Below are positions 27,394-34,778 of a stretch of 64,000 bases of DNA, one piece after another. A program made the translations under genes and the position numbers. The notes beneath the pieces are model-generated. The model was given only the letters and a program-made list of their open reading frames with translations, did no database searches and was not told the DNA's origin. Source of the stretch: Haliea sp. (GTDB lineage Bacteria > Pseudomonadota > Gammaproteobacteria > Pseudomonadales > Halieaceae); NCBI GenBank assembly GCA_016704305.1, contig JADJAL010000059.1:133681-197680 (forward strand), read 5' to 3'. Numbering within the stretch: position 1 is the stretch's first letter; each line of letters begins with the position of its first letter.

Positions 27394-29013
27394 ATGCGCG
27401 ATCTGCCCCGGTGATGCTAGTGACGGACCTTGCGGTGGAGGTCGCCGAGACCGGCGCGCCCATCCTCAAGGGCGTGAGCTTCGAGCTGCGCGCGGGGGAA
27501 ATCTTTGCACTGGTCGGGGAGTCCGGCAGCGGCAAGTCGGTGACCTCGCTCGCCGCGATGCGCCTGCTGCCGGGCGCGCTGCGCATCACCGGTGGCGCCG
27601 TGCGGGTGGGGGACGAGGACCTGTTCGATCTCTCCGAGGCGGCGATGCAGACGGTGCGCGGCGCACGCGTGGCGATGATTTTCCAGAATGCGATGAGCGC
27701 GCTGAACCCTGTGCAGACCGCAGGGGAGCAGGTGGCCGAGACGCTGCGCCTGCACACTGACCTGAAGGGCGCCGCGCTGCGCCAGCGCGTGGTGCAATTG
27801 TTTGCGGAAGTCGGTATCCAGGACGCCGATGCGCGCTACGCGTTTTATCCACACCAGTTGTCCGGTGGCCAGCAACAGCGGGTGATGATCGCGATGGCGC
27901 TGGCCTGCGAGCCCGAGCATCCTGATCGCCGATGAACCGACCACGGCGCTGGATGTCACGATACAGGCGCAGGTGCTGGCGCTGATCCGCGGCCTCACGC
28001 GCTCGCGCCAGCTGGCGGTGCTGCTGATCACCCACGACATGGGCGTGGTCAAACAGACAGCCGACGAAATCGCTGTGATGTACCGGGGCGAAATCATCGA
28101 GCGCGCCCCGGTGGAGGAATTTTTCCGCAATCCCCGGCACGACTACAGCCGCCGCCTGATTGCGGCGCTGCCAGACCTCACGCACTTCCACGACAGTTGC
28201 GCCGCCGAGCCCCTGTTGCAGTTGGACGATGTGAAGGTGCATTTTCCCATTCGCAAGGGCGTGCTGCAGCGGGTGGTGGATTACACGAAGGCGGTGGACG
28301 GTGTGTCACTGACCATCGGTCGCGGTGAAACCTACGCACTGGTCGGCGAGTCTGGCAGTGGTAAATCGACGCTGGGGCGCGCGATCCTCAACCTGGAACC
28401 GGTGGCCGGTGGACAGATTACCTTTCTCGGCCAGCCGATCAACACGCTCAGTCGTCGCGCGATGTTGCCGTACCGCAAGAAAATCCAGGTGGTGTTCCAG
28501 AATCCGAACTCCTCGATGAATCCGCGCCTTACGGTGGCGCAAATCATCAGCGAGGGCATGGACAGCCTCGGCATGGGTCTGTCCGCTGCGCAGCGCGACG
28601 CGCGAATCGCCGCGCTGTTGCAGCGCGTGCAACTCGGCAGCGAATTCAGCCAGCGCCATCCTCACGAGTTATCCGGTGGCCAGTTGCAGCGTATCGCGAT
28701 TGCCCGCGCGCTGGCGGTGGAACCCGAGCTGATTATCTGCGATGAACCCACCAGCGCGCTGGACGTGTCGATCCGCGCCGAGGTGTTGGAACTGTTGCAG
28801 GAATTGCAGCGCGAGTTTGGCGTGTCCTACCTGTTTATCACCCACGACCTGTCGATCGTGCCGGGCCTGGCGCACCGCGTGGGCGTGATGCGCTCGGGCA
28901 AGCTGGTGGAGCAGGGCAGTGCCGAGCAGATTCTCACGCGGCCGCAACATCCCTACACGCAGGCGCTGCTGAGCTCCGTACCACGGGATGTGCCAGGGAT
29001 AGATCACGCGTAG
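27390..29013 (+). CDS. fused double ABC ATPase of the peptide importer (YejF-like), one frameshift
   Basis: Two complete ABC ATPase domains in one gene of ~540 codons, the arrangement of E. coli YejF and other fused OppD-OppF proteins. Domain 1: Walker A GESGSGKSVTS, Q-loop IFQNAMSALNP, signature LSGGQQQRV, Walker B ILIADEPTTALDV. Domain 2: GESGSGKSTLG, QNPNSSMNPRLT, LSGGQLQRI, LIICDEPTSALDVS, ITHDLSIV. The frame breaks between signature and Walker B of domain 1: at 27911-27920 the DNA reads GAG C ATC CTG, and dropping the single C near 27918 restores PEILIADEPTT. With no other damage, this looks like a one-base error. It would energise uptake through the two permeases before it. Confidence 0.88.
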
Positions 29014-29124
29014 CGGGCCGCCGCCGCATCAACTAGAATCCCTGTGTCGCCGCCAGGTGCAGACAGCAATGCCAGACAGCTATCCCGGATAGCTTTCCCA
29101 GACAATAAATAAGGAGCCAGGCCC

Positions 29125-30540
29125 ATGGAAAACTCCGAAACCGCTGCAGAAACTTCTGCACAACCCTCTACAGATCACTCTACAGCTCTTCTGCAACAGC
29201 TAGGCCAACTGCTGGGTGAGGGAGGAGTGCGTACCCAGCCGGATGCCGTGATGCCCGATGTCATCCTGCGGCCGCGCACAACCGCTGAGGTGTCGGCGGT
29301 CCTGCGGCTCTGCTCAGCAGCCGGCCAGGCGCTGGTGCCGCTGGGCGGCAGGACAGGGCTCGCCAACGGGCATTTCCAGACGCAGGGCGAATTCGGTCTC
29401 TCGCTGGAACGCATGAACGCCATCGAGGAAATCGATACCGAGAATCGCACGATGACCGTACAGGCCGGCTGCATCCTGCAGGTCGCTGTCGAGGCGGCCG
29501 AGGAACACGACCTGTTGTTGCCGATGGATTTCGGCGCGCGCGGTTCGGCCACCGTCGGTAGTGTAGTGGCGACCAACGCCGGCGGCAACCGGGTGATTCG
29601 CTACGGCATGGCGCGCGAGGTGGTGCTGGGGCTGGAGGTGGTGCTGGCCGATGGCACCGTGGTGACCAGCCTGAACAAAATGCTCAAGAACAATACCGGG
29701 TACGACATCAAACAGTGGTTCATCGGCGCCGAGGGCACGCTGGGCGTGGTCACCCGGGTGGTGCTGCGCCTGCGCCCCAGTCCGCGCAGCCAGTGCACCG
29801 CACTGCTGGCGGTCGACAGTTTTGGCGCGCTCACCAGCCTGCTGCGCATGCTGGATGCGCGCACTGCGGGCACGCTCTCCGGGTTTGAGGTGATGTGGCC
29901 GGAATTCTATTCCTACGTTACGCGCGAGGGCAGCCTGCACCGGCCACCCCTGCCGCACGGCAGCGCCTTCTACGTGCTGGTGGAGACGTTGGGGTCCGAG
30001 CCCGAGAGTGATGCCGAACGTTTTGAAACGGTATTGGGCGAGGCCATGGAGGAGGGCCTGGTCAGCGACGCGGTGCTCGCCCGCTCCCAGTCGGAGCGCA
30101 ATGCGCTGTGGGAAATTCGCGACGATGTGCTGGAGTTTTTCAAACTGGGGCCCATCATCCCCTTCGATATCAGTGTCACGCTCGACCGCATGGAACAGTT
30201 TGTCGATGACATTCGCGTCGGCATGGACACGCTCAAGGACGGCGTTTGCGTCGTCTTCGGCCACCTCGGCGACAGCAACCTGCATCTGATACTGGGCTCG
30301 AAAAAGCCCGAGGAATTTGATTACCAGGCGCTGTGCACATTACTGTACGAAACCGTCGAGCGGCACCACGGCTCGGTGTCGGCGGAACACGGTATTGGCC
30401 TCAGCAAACGCGAGCAACTGGGCCGCAGTCGCAGTGCGCCCGAGTTGCAATTGATGCGGCAGCTGAAAACCATGCTGGACCCGAAAAACATCCTCAACCC
30501 GAACAAGATTTTTGCCGCCGATACATTAACCGCCGGCTGA
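29125..30540 (+). CDS. FAD-linked D-2-hydroxyacid dehydrogenase (GlcD/D2HGDH type)
   Basis: 471-residue FAD-binding (PCMH-type) oxidoreductase. FAD-binding block: VPLGGRTGLANGHFQ, DFGARGSATVGSVVATNAGGNRVIRYG and FIGAEGTLGVVTRV. The C-terminal cap shows VVFGHLGDSNLHLI with HLGDxNLH metal/substrate ligands, and VSAEHGIGLSKREQLGRSRS, then LKTMLDPKNILNPNKIF. These mark the D-lactate/D-2-hydroxyglutarate dehydrogenase group, which passes electrons to quinone or ETF. AAGGAG lies eight bases before ATG 29125. It follows the ABC importer by 111 bp and precedes the ThDP enzyme by 29 bp, suggesting a two-gene unit acting on a 2-hydroxy acid and its 2-oxo product. Confidence 0.88.
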   Translation: MENSETAAETSAQPSTDHSTALLQQLGQLLGEGGVRTQPDAVMPDVILRPRTTAEVSAVLRLCSAAGQALVPLGGRTGLANGHFQTQGEFGLSLERMNAIEEIDTENRTMTVQAGCILQVAVEAAEEHDLLLPMDFGARGSATVGSVVATNAGGNRVIRYGMAREVVLGLEVVLADGTVVTSLNKMLKNNTGYDIKQWFIGAEGTLGVVTRVVLRLRPSPRSQCTALLAVDSFGALTSLLRMLDARTAGTLSGFEVMWPEFYSYVTREGSLHRPPLPHGSAFYVLVETLGSEPESDAERFETVLGEAMEEGLVSDAVLARSQSERNALWEIRDDVLEFFKLGPIIPFDISVTLDRMEQFVDDIRVGMDTLKDGVCVVFGHLGDSNLHLILGSKKPEEFDYQALCTLLYETVERHHGSVSAEHGIGLSKREQLGRSRSAPELQLMRQLKTMLDPKNILNPNKIFAADTLTAG

Positions 30541-30569
30541 AAACTGCCCACAACCAATTGGAGTAACGC

Positions 30570-32132
30570 ATGAACGGTGCAGAGAGTTTACTGACAACCC
30601 TGATCAACAATGGCATCGACGTGTGCTTCACCAATCCCGGCACCTCGGAAATGCATTTCGTGGCGGCACTGGATGAAGTCGAGGGCATGCGCTGCGTGCT
30701 GTGCCTGTTCGAAGGCGTGCTCAGCGGCGCCGCCGACGGTTACGCGCGCATGGCGCGCAAGCCCGCATCGACGCTGCTGCACCTGGGCCCCGGGCTCGGC
30801 AATGCGCTTGCTAACACGCACAACGCCAAGAAGGGCCATGTGCCCGTCATCAATATCGTCGGCGACCACGCCACCTACCATGTCAAGTTCGACGCGCCGC
30901 TGACGGCCGATATCGAGGGTATCGCGCGGCCTGTCTCCCACTGGGTACACACCTCCGCCGCCGCCGCAGACATCGCCCGCGATGCAGCGGAGGCGGTGCG
31001 CCAGGCAGGCACTACCAGGGTCGCGACGCTGATCCTGCCGGCGGATGTGTCGTGGGGCGACAACCCCAATGGCGCCGAGGGCGCCGTCGCCGTCGCCCCA
31101 CCCGCGCCGGTGCCCGCCAGCCGTATCGATGCGGCCATCGCCAAACTCACATCCGGCAAGAACTGCATGCTGATGATCGGCGGGTGTGAAGTCAGCCAGC
31201 AGCGCGGATTGCTGCTCAGCCGCATCGGGCAGGCCTGCGGTGCGCGCGTCAGCACCGATACGTTTCCGGTACGGCAGGCGCGCGGCGCAGGCACCGCCGT
31301 ACTGGAGCGACTGCCCTACCTGGCGGAAATGGCCATCGATCACATCAAGGACCTGGATCACCTGATCCTGATCGGCGCGGCGGCACCGGTCTCGTTCTTT
31401 GCCTACCCCGGGGTGCCGAGCGAACTGACACCCGCGCAGTGCGAGAATTTCCAGCTCGCCGGCCCGCACGACGATATCGACCAGTGCCTGCTCGCGCTGC
31501 TGGAACGGCTGAATGCCGCCGACACTGCAGCGCAGGTGCATGCGTTGGCGCTGCCCGCGCTGCCCGCAGCGGGAAAACTGGATGTGCACAGCGTCGCACA
31601 GGCGGTCGCCTATTACCTGCCGGAGCACGCGGTGGTGGTGGACGAGGCAAACACCAGCGGTCTTGCGCTCTCGCCCGCGACGACCGGGGCACGGCTGCAT
31701 GACTGGTTGAATCTCACCGGCGGCAGCATCGGCTGGGGTTTGCCGGCCGCGACCGGCGCTGCGATTGCCTGCCCCGAGCGCAAAGTCGTGTGCCTGGAAG
31801 GCGACGGCAGCGCGATGTACACCATCCAGGCGCTGTGGACGATGGCGCGGGAAAACCTCGATGTCACCGTGGTGATTTTCAACAACCGCAAGTACAGCAT
31901 CCTGGAGCTGGAGTTTGGCCGCACCGGCGCGCGCGGCGGCAAGCCCGGGCCAAAAGCCGCGAGCATGTTGCGCATCGACGAGCCGGATATGGACTTTGTC
32001 GCGCTGGCCCGCGGCATGGGGGTGCAGGCGGAGCGCGCCACCACTGCGGAGGAATTCAACCGGTTGTTTGCCGAGGTGATGGCGTCGCGTGGCCCGCGTT
32101 TGATTGATGCGCTGGTGCCGACGCTGTTCTGA
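30570..32132 (+). CDS. thiamine diphosphate-dependent enzyme, acetolactate synthase/benzoylformate decarboxylase type
   Basis: 520-residue ThDP enzyme. N-terminal domain with catalytic Glu48 in CLFEGVLSGAADGYAR and LLHLGPGLGNALANTHNAKK; central domain MLMIGGCEVSQQRGLLL; C-terminal ThDP/Mg motif GDGSAMYTIQALWTMA ending in FNNRKYSI. It lacks an FAD-binding signature I can see and is not beside an ilvN regulatory subunit, which argues against biosynthetic acetolactate synthase and for a 2-oxoacid decarboxylase or carboligase. Coupling to the GlcD-like gene 29 bp upstream supports processing of a 2-oxo acid. ATG 30570 has TTGGAG upstream. Confidence 0.85.
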   Translation: MNGAESLLTTLINNGIDVCFTNPGTSEMHFVAALDEVEGMRCVLCLFEGVLSGAADGYARMARKPASTLLHLGPGLGNALANTHNAKKGHVPVINIVGDHATYHVKFDAPLTADIEGIARPVSHWVHTSAAAADIARDAAEAVRQAGTTRVATLILPADVSWGDNPNGAEGAVAVAPPAPVPASRIDAAIAKLTSGKNCMLMIGGCEVSQQRGLLLSRIGQACGARVSTDTFPVRQARGAGTAVLERLPYLAEMAIDHIKDLDHLILIGAAAPVSFFAYPGVPSELTPAQCENFQLAGPHDDIDQCLLALLERLNAADTAAQVHALALPALPAAGKLDVHSVAQAVAYYLPEHAVVVDEANTSGLALSPATTGARLHDWLNLTGGSIGWGLPAATGAAIACPERKVVCLEGDGSAMYTIQALWTMARENLDVTVVIFNNRKYSILELEFGRTGARGGKPGPKAASMLRIDEPDMDFVALARGMGVQAERATTAEEFNRLFAEVMASRGPRLIDALVPTLF

Positions 32133-32265
32133 CGGTCGACGCCGCGCATTGACCGATGCGGCAAACCGATGAAACTTCCATGCATCTACAGTAGAATGGC
32201 CGCCTTTTGCGACGGGGGCGGCCTGTTCCCGGCAATTCGATACACTTAATCCAGAGAACCACAGT

Positions 32266-33381
32266 ATGAAAAACTACAAGATCGCCCTGCTGGCCGGAGA
32301 TGGCATCGGCCCTGAAATCATGGCGGAGGCGGTGAAAATATTCCGCCTGGTGGAAGAGCGCAACGATGTCACGTTTACGCTGATCGAAGCGGACTTCGGC
32401 GCCGCGGCGTATTTCAAGTGCGGCCACCCGTTTCCCGAGGAGACCAAAGCGATCTGCGACGAGGCCGATGCGATTCTCAAGGGGCCGATTGGCCTCAGCC
32501 ACGAGGAATCGAAGAAAATCCCGGTGGATATGCAGCCAGAGCGCGGGGCGCTGCTGCCGCTGCGCCGGCGCTACAACACGTTTGCCAATTTCCGCCCCGT
32601 GTTCCTGCCCAAGGCGCTGGGACATTTCTCCCCGCTGAAGCCGGAGATTATTGGTGAAGGCATCGACCTGGTCATGGTGCGTGAATTGGTGGGCGGCCTG
32701 TACTTCGGTGAGAAGGAAGTCGGCGTCAACGAACGCGGCCTGCGCTATGTGAAGGAGACGCTGGAATACGACGAGGAGCAGATCGCCCGCATCATGCACG
32801 AAGCGTTGCAACTGGCCATGCGGCGCAAGAAAGTGCTGCACAACATCCACAAGAGCAACGTGCTCAAATCCAGCGTGCTGTGGAACGAGGTGCTCGGTGA
32901 AATCGCCGTGCAGTACCCGGAAGTCGAGATCAAGCACATCCTGGTGGATGCCGCCGCCACGCTGCTGTGCCTCAACCCCGGGCAGTTCGACGTGATGGTA
33001 ATGGAAAACATGTTCGGCGATATCCTGAGCGACCAGGGCGGCGGCATCCTCGGCTCACTCGGCCTGATGCCCTCGGCGTGCAAGGGCCCGGAAAAAAGCT
33101 ACTACGAACCCTCGCACGGCTCCGCGCCCGACATCGCCGGCAAGAACATCGCCAATCCGTATTCGATGATCGGCTCCGTCGCGATGATGCTGGAAGACAG
33201 CTTCGGCATGGTGCAGGAATCGAAGAATGTGTGGGCAGCGATGCAGAGTGTGTTCGCCGACGGCTATTCAACAGCGGACCTATCCAAGCCCGGCAGCGGC
33301 GTGAAGATGATCAAGACGGCGGAGTTCGGCGACAAGGTGGTGGCAGCGCTGCGCGCGATGCCGAAAGTGGCGCAGGGTTGA
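32266..33381 (+). CDS. isocitrate/isopropylmalate dehydrogenase family enzyme, LeuB-like
   Basis: 371-residue NAD-dependent beta-decarboxylating dehydrogenase. N-terminal IALLAGDGIGPEIMAEAV, substrate-binding arginines in RGALLPLRRRYNTFANFRP, MVRELVGGLYFGEKE (Arg and Tyr), HNIHKSNVLKSS (Lys) and the metal-binding ENMFGDILSDQGGG. These match 3-isopropylmalate dehydrogenase, with wording changes (YNTFANFRP for the usual LYANLRP). No leuC or leuD is adjacent; a LeuA/CimA-like gene lies 4.3 kb downstream on the other strand. It might serve leucine synthesis or a related 2-alkylmalate. It is separated from the ThDP gene by 133 bp that include a GC hairpin at 32198-32223. Confidence 0.85.
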   Translation: MKNYKIALLAGDGIGPEIMAEAVKIFRLVEERNDVTFTLIEADFGAAAYFKCGHPFPEETKAICDEADAILKGPIGLSHEESKKIPVDMQPERGALLPLRRRYNTFANFRPVFLPKALGHFSPLKPEIIGEGIDLVMVRELVGGLYFGEKEVGVNERGLRYVKETLEYDEEQIARIMHEALQLAMRRKKVLHNIHKSNVLKSSVLWNEVLGEIAVQYPEVEIKHILVDAAATLLCLNPGQFDVMVMENMFGDILSDQGGGILGSLGLMPSACKGPEKSYYEPSHGSAPDIAGKNIANPYSMIGSVAMMLEDSFGMVQESKNVWAAMQSVFADGYSTADLSKPGSGVKMIKTAEFGDKVVAALRAMPKVAQG

Positions 33382-33520
33382 CCACCCTTGTCATATCCCG
33401 ATAAAAGCGCGCTTCTGCGCTGGGCCAAATAGTATCCCCTGTTGTGGAATGCAGGCGACAAACAGACCGGGTTTTTGGTGGGGCGCCCCCCCAGCCGGCT
33501 CCCGGACGGGAAAGGCCGCC

Positions 33521-33598
33521 GGGCATGAGCATTGGGATGTGTTTGGGATCATCCACATGAATGGGCGGATTTACGATCCCACGCTGGGGCGGATGTAG
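33521..33598 (+). pseudogene. RHS-repeat core fragment
   Basis: Between the LeuB-like gene and the toxin-antitoxin pair (33382-33762) there is no full gene, but one frame reads GHEHWDVFGIIHMNGRIYDP and then TLGRM before TAG at 33596. This is the well-known C-terminal core of RHS/YD-repeat proteins (GHE...GLIHMNGRIYDPxLGRF). About 20 more codons after the stop (QANVF...) may be further decayed RHS sequence. It is a scrap of a much longer gene (RHS proteins exceed 1,000 residues) left by deletion or recombination, and it marks this pocket as accessory DNA. The rest of the gap shows nothing I can name. Confidence 0.7.
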
Positions 33599-33762
33599 CA
33601 GGCGAACGTGTTCCTACATGGCCTCTCGATCAATTCAAGCTCTCACTATTTTCAGATAACTGCGGTCTGTCCCTGAGCATTGGTGGTGCCAAGTATCGGT
33701 AGGAAATTTATTGAGTGTGCTTTATTATCCAGCGATTCGCCATCCGCTAAGGGAGTTCACTG

Positions 33763-33948
33763 ATGCAACTGCAAAGCCCCAAACAAGACGCCCTGGAAGC
33801 CATCCGTCAGTTACCCGATACCGTGGATTTTGAGGAGATCGTCTATCGCCTGTATGTGCTCAGCAAGATCAATCAGGGTATGAAGGAAGTCGATGAAGGC
33901 AAAGGAATTTCCCACGAAGAGTTGGTCCGCGAGATCGAGCAATGGTGA
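33763..33948 (+). CDS. antitoxin of a type II toxin-antitoxin pair
   Basis: 61-residue acidic protein (DALEAIRQLPDTVDFEEIVYRL, GMKEVDEGKGISHEELVREI) encoded directly before a ParE/RelE-type toxin, overlapping it by 7 bases. The EGKGISHEEL segment is common in small antitoxins partnering ParE-like toxins. Expected to fold on and neutralise the toxin and to repress the operon. AAGGGAG precedes ATG 33763. The family name is not certain, so no symbol is given. Confidence 0.75.
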   Translation: MQLQSPKQDALEAIRQLPDTVDFEEIVYRLYVLSKINQGMKEVDEGKGISHEELVREIEQW

Positions 33949-34235
33949 TTTGGACGCCCCGCGCCCATGCCGATCTTAAAGCTATTCATGATCGTATTCG
34001 CAATGACGCACCGATCAACGCCAGACGTGTTACGCAAAAGATTTTAGACAAGGCTGCCGGCTTGCAGGATTTCCCCGGCACGCACAAGAGCGTACCGGAA
34101 GCCAGAACCGACGACCTGCACGAGGTCAGCGCCAGCACCTGGCGGATTATCTACCACCCGCGCAATAACAACATTTACATCATCGCCGTCGTGCACAAGC
34201 GACAGCGGTTGGAGGAAGAGCGCTTGCAGCATTGA
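33942..34235 (+). CDS. ParE/RelE-superfamily toxin
   Basis: 97 residues with the compact basic fold of ParE/RelE toxins: IWTPRAHADLKAIHDRIRND at the N-terminus, a central GLQDFPGTHKSVPEA and the beta hairpin WRIIYHPRNNNIYIIAVVHKRQR. ParE relatives inhibit gyrase and RelE relatives cut mRNA on the ribosome; this sequence fits ParE-like better (no RelE catalytic Arg/Tyr pattern I can confirm). Overlap with the antitoxin gene ensures coupled translation. The 193 bp downstream before hicB contains no gene. Confidence 0.82.
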   Translation: MVIWTPRAHADLKAIHDRIRNDAPINARRVTQKILDKAAGLQDFPGTHKSVPEARTDDLHEVSASTWRIIYHPRNNNIYIIAVVHKRQRLEEERLQH

Positions 34236-34428
34236 TCAAATGCGTTGTTTGAATTTGGCATGCCGTATCTGGAATTCGGAGAGGATTTTTACACTGACCC
34301 CCAACTCCGATATTTCCTCAATGCACTAGGTAGCGTTAGAAAATAGCCCACGAAACCTTTGCCAGAAAGTTTTTTAAGGCGGGCTCGCTATACTAACGAG
34401 AATTATCGGGGCGAAGAGGAACCGCGCT

Positions 34429-34635
34429 ATGCAATTTACAATCACCGTAGACCGTGACGAGGACGGTGCATGGATCACGGAATGCCCATCCATTCCGGGC
34501 TGTGTCAGCCAGGGTCAGACTAAGGAAGAAGCTATTGCCAATATCCAGGAAGCGATTCAGTTATGTCTGGAAGTGCGGGCAGAGAAAGGACTGCCGCTGA
34601 CCATTGAGACCCGGCAACTGGATATAGCGGTGTAA
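34429..34635 (+). CDS. hicB: HicB-family antitoxin (short)
   Basis: 68-residue HicB: FTITVDRDEDGAWITECPSI, PGCVSQGQTKEEAIANIQEAI is the HicB RNase-H-like fold, with the usual GCxxxGxTxxEAxxNIxEAI core. GAAGAGGA sits 10 bases before ATG 34429, and TATACT at 34389-34394 may be a -10 box. It lacks a C-terminal DNA-binding extension. Its TAA overlaps the ATG of a decayed hicA (TAATG), the gene order hicB-hicA. With the toxin broken, it is an orphan antitoxin that could still neutralise related HicA toxins. Confidence 0.85.
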   Translation: MQFTITVDRDEDGAWITECPSIPGCVSQGQTKEEAIANIQEAIQLCLEVRAEKGLPLTIETRQLDIAV

Positions 34636-34778
34636 TGTCCAGCCTGCCCACTCTCAGTGGCCGCAGGGTCGTGAAAATCTTTGAGTCCCTCGGTTGGGAT
34701 GGCATTAGAGGAATTTGTCGCGCTGGCCGACAGCTAAATAGAATTCAGCACGTCACAAATCTCGTCAGGCGCTATTGA
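34635..34778 (+). pseudogene. hicA remnant (47 codons)
   Basis: Starts inside the hicB stop (TAATG). The first ~21 residues, SSLPTLSGRRVVKIFESLGW, are a good HicA start (LPxxSGRxVxKxxExxGW). After that the frame reads DGIRGICRAGRQLN and loses the RxxGSHxxM block with the catalytic His that defines HicA. The ORF ends at 34778, overlapping the stop of the convergent di-heme gene by 7 bases. I read it as a toxin gene truncated by an internal deletion, hence inactive. Confidence 0.7.

Noticed and set aside
32198..32223. GGCCGCC/GGCGGCC hairpin before the LeuB-like gene as a terminator or attenuator
   Set aside because: Seven-base stem with no T run and no leader peptide with Leu or other regulatory codons; too weak to call.
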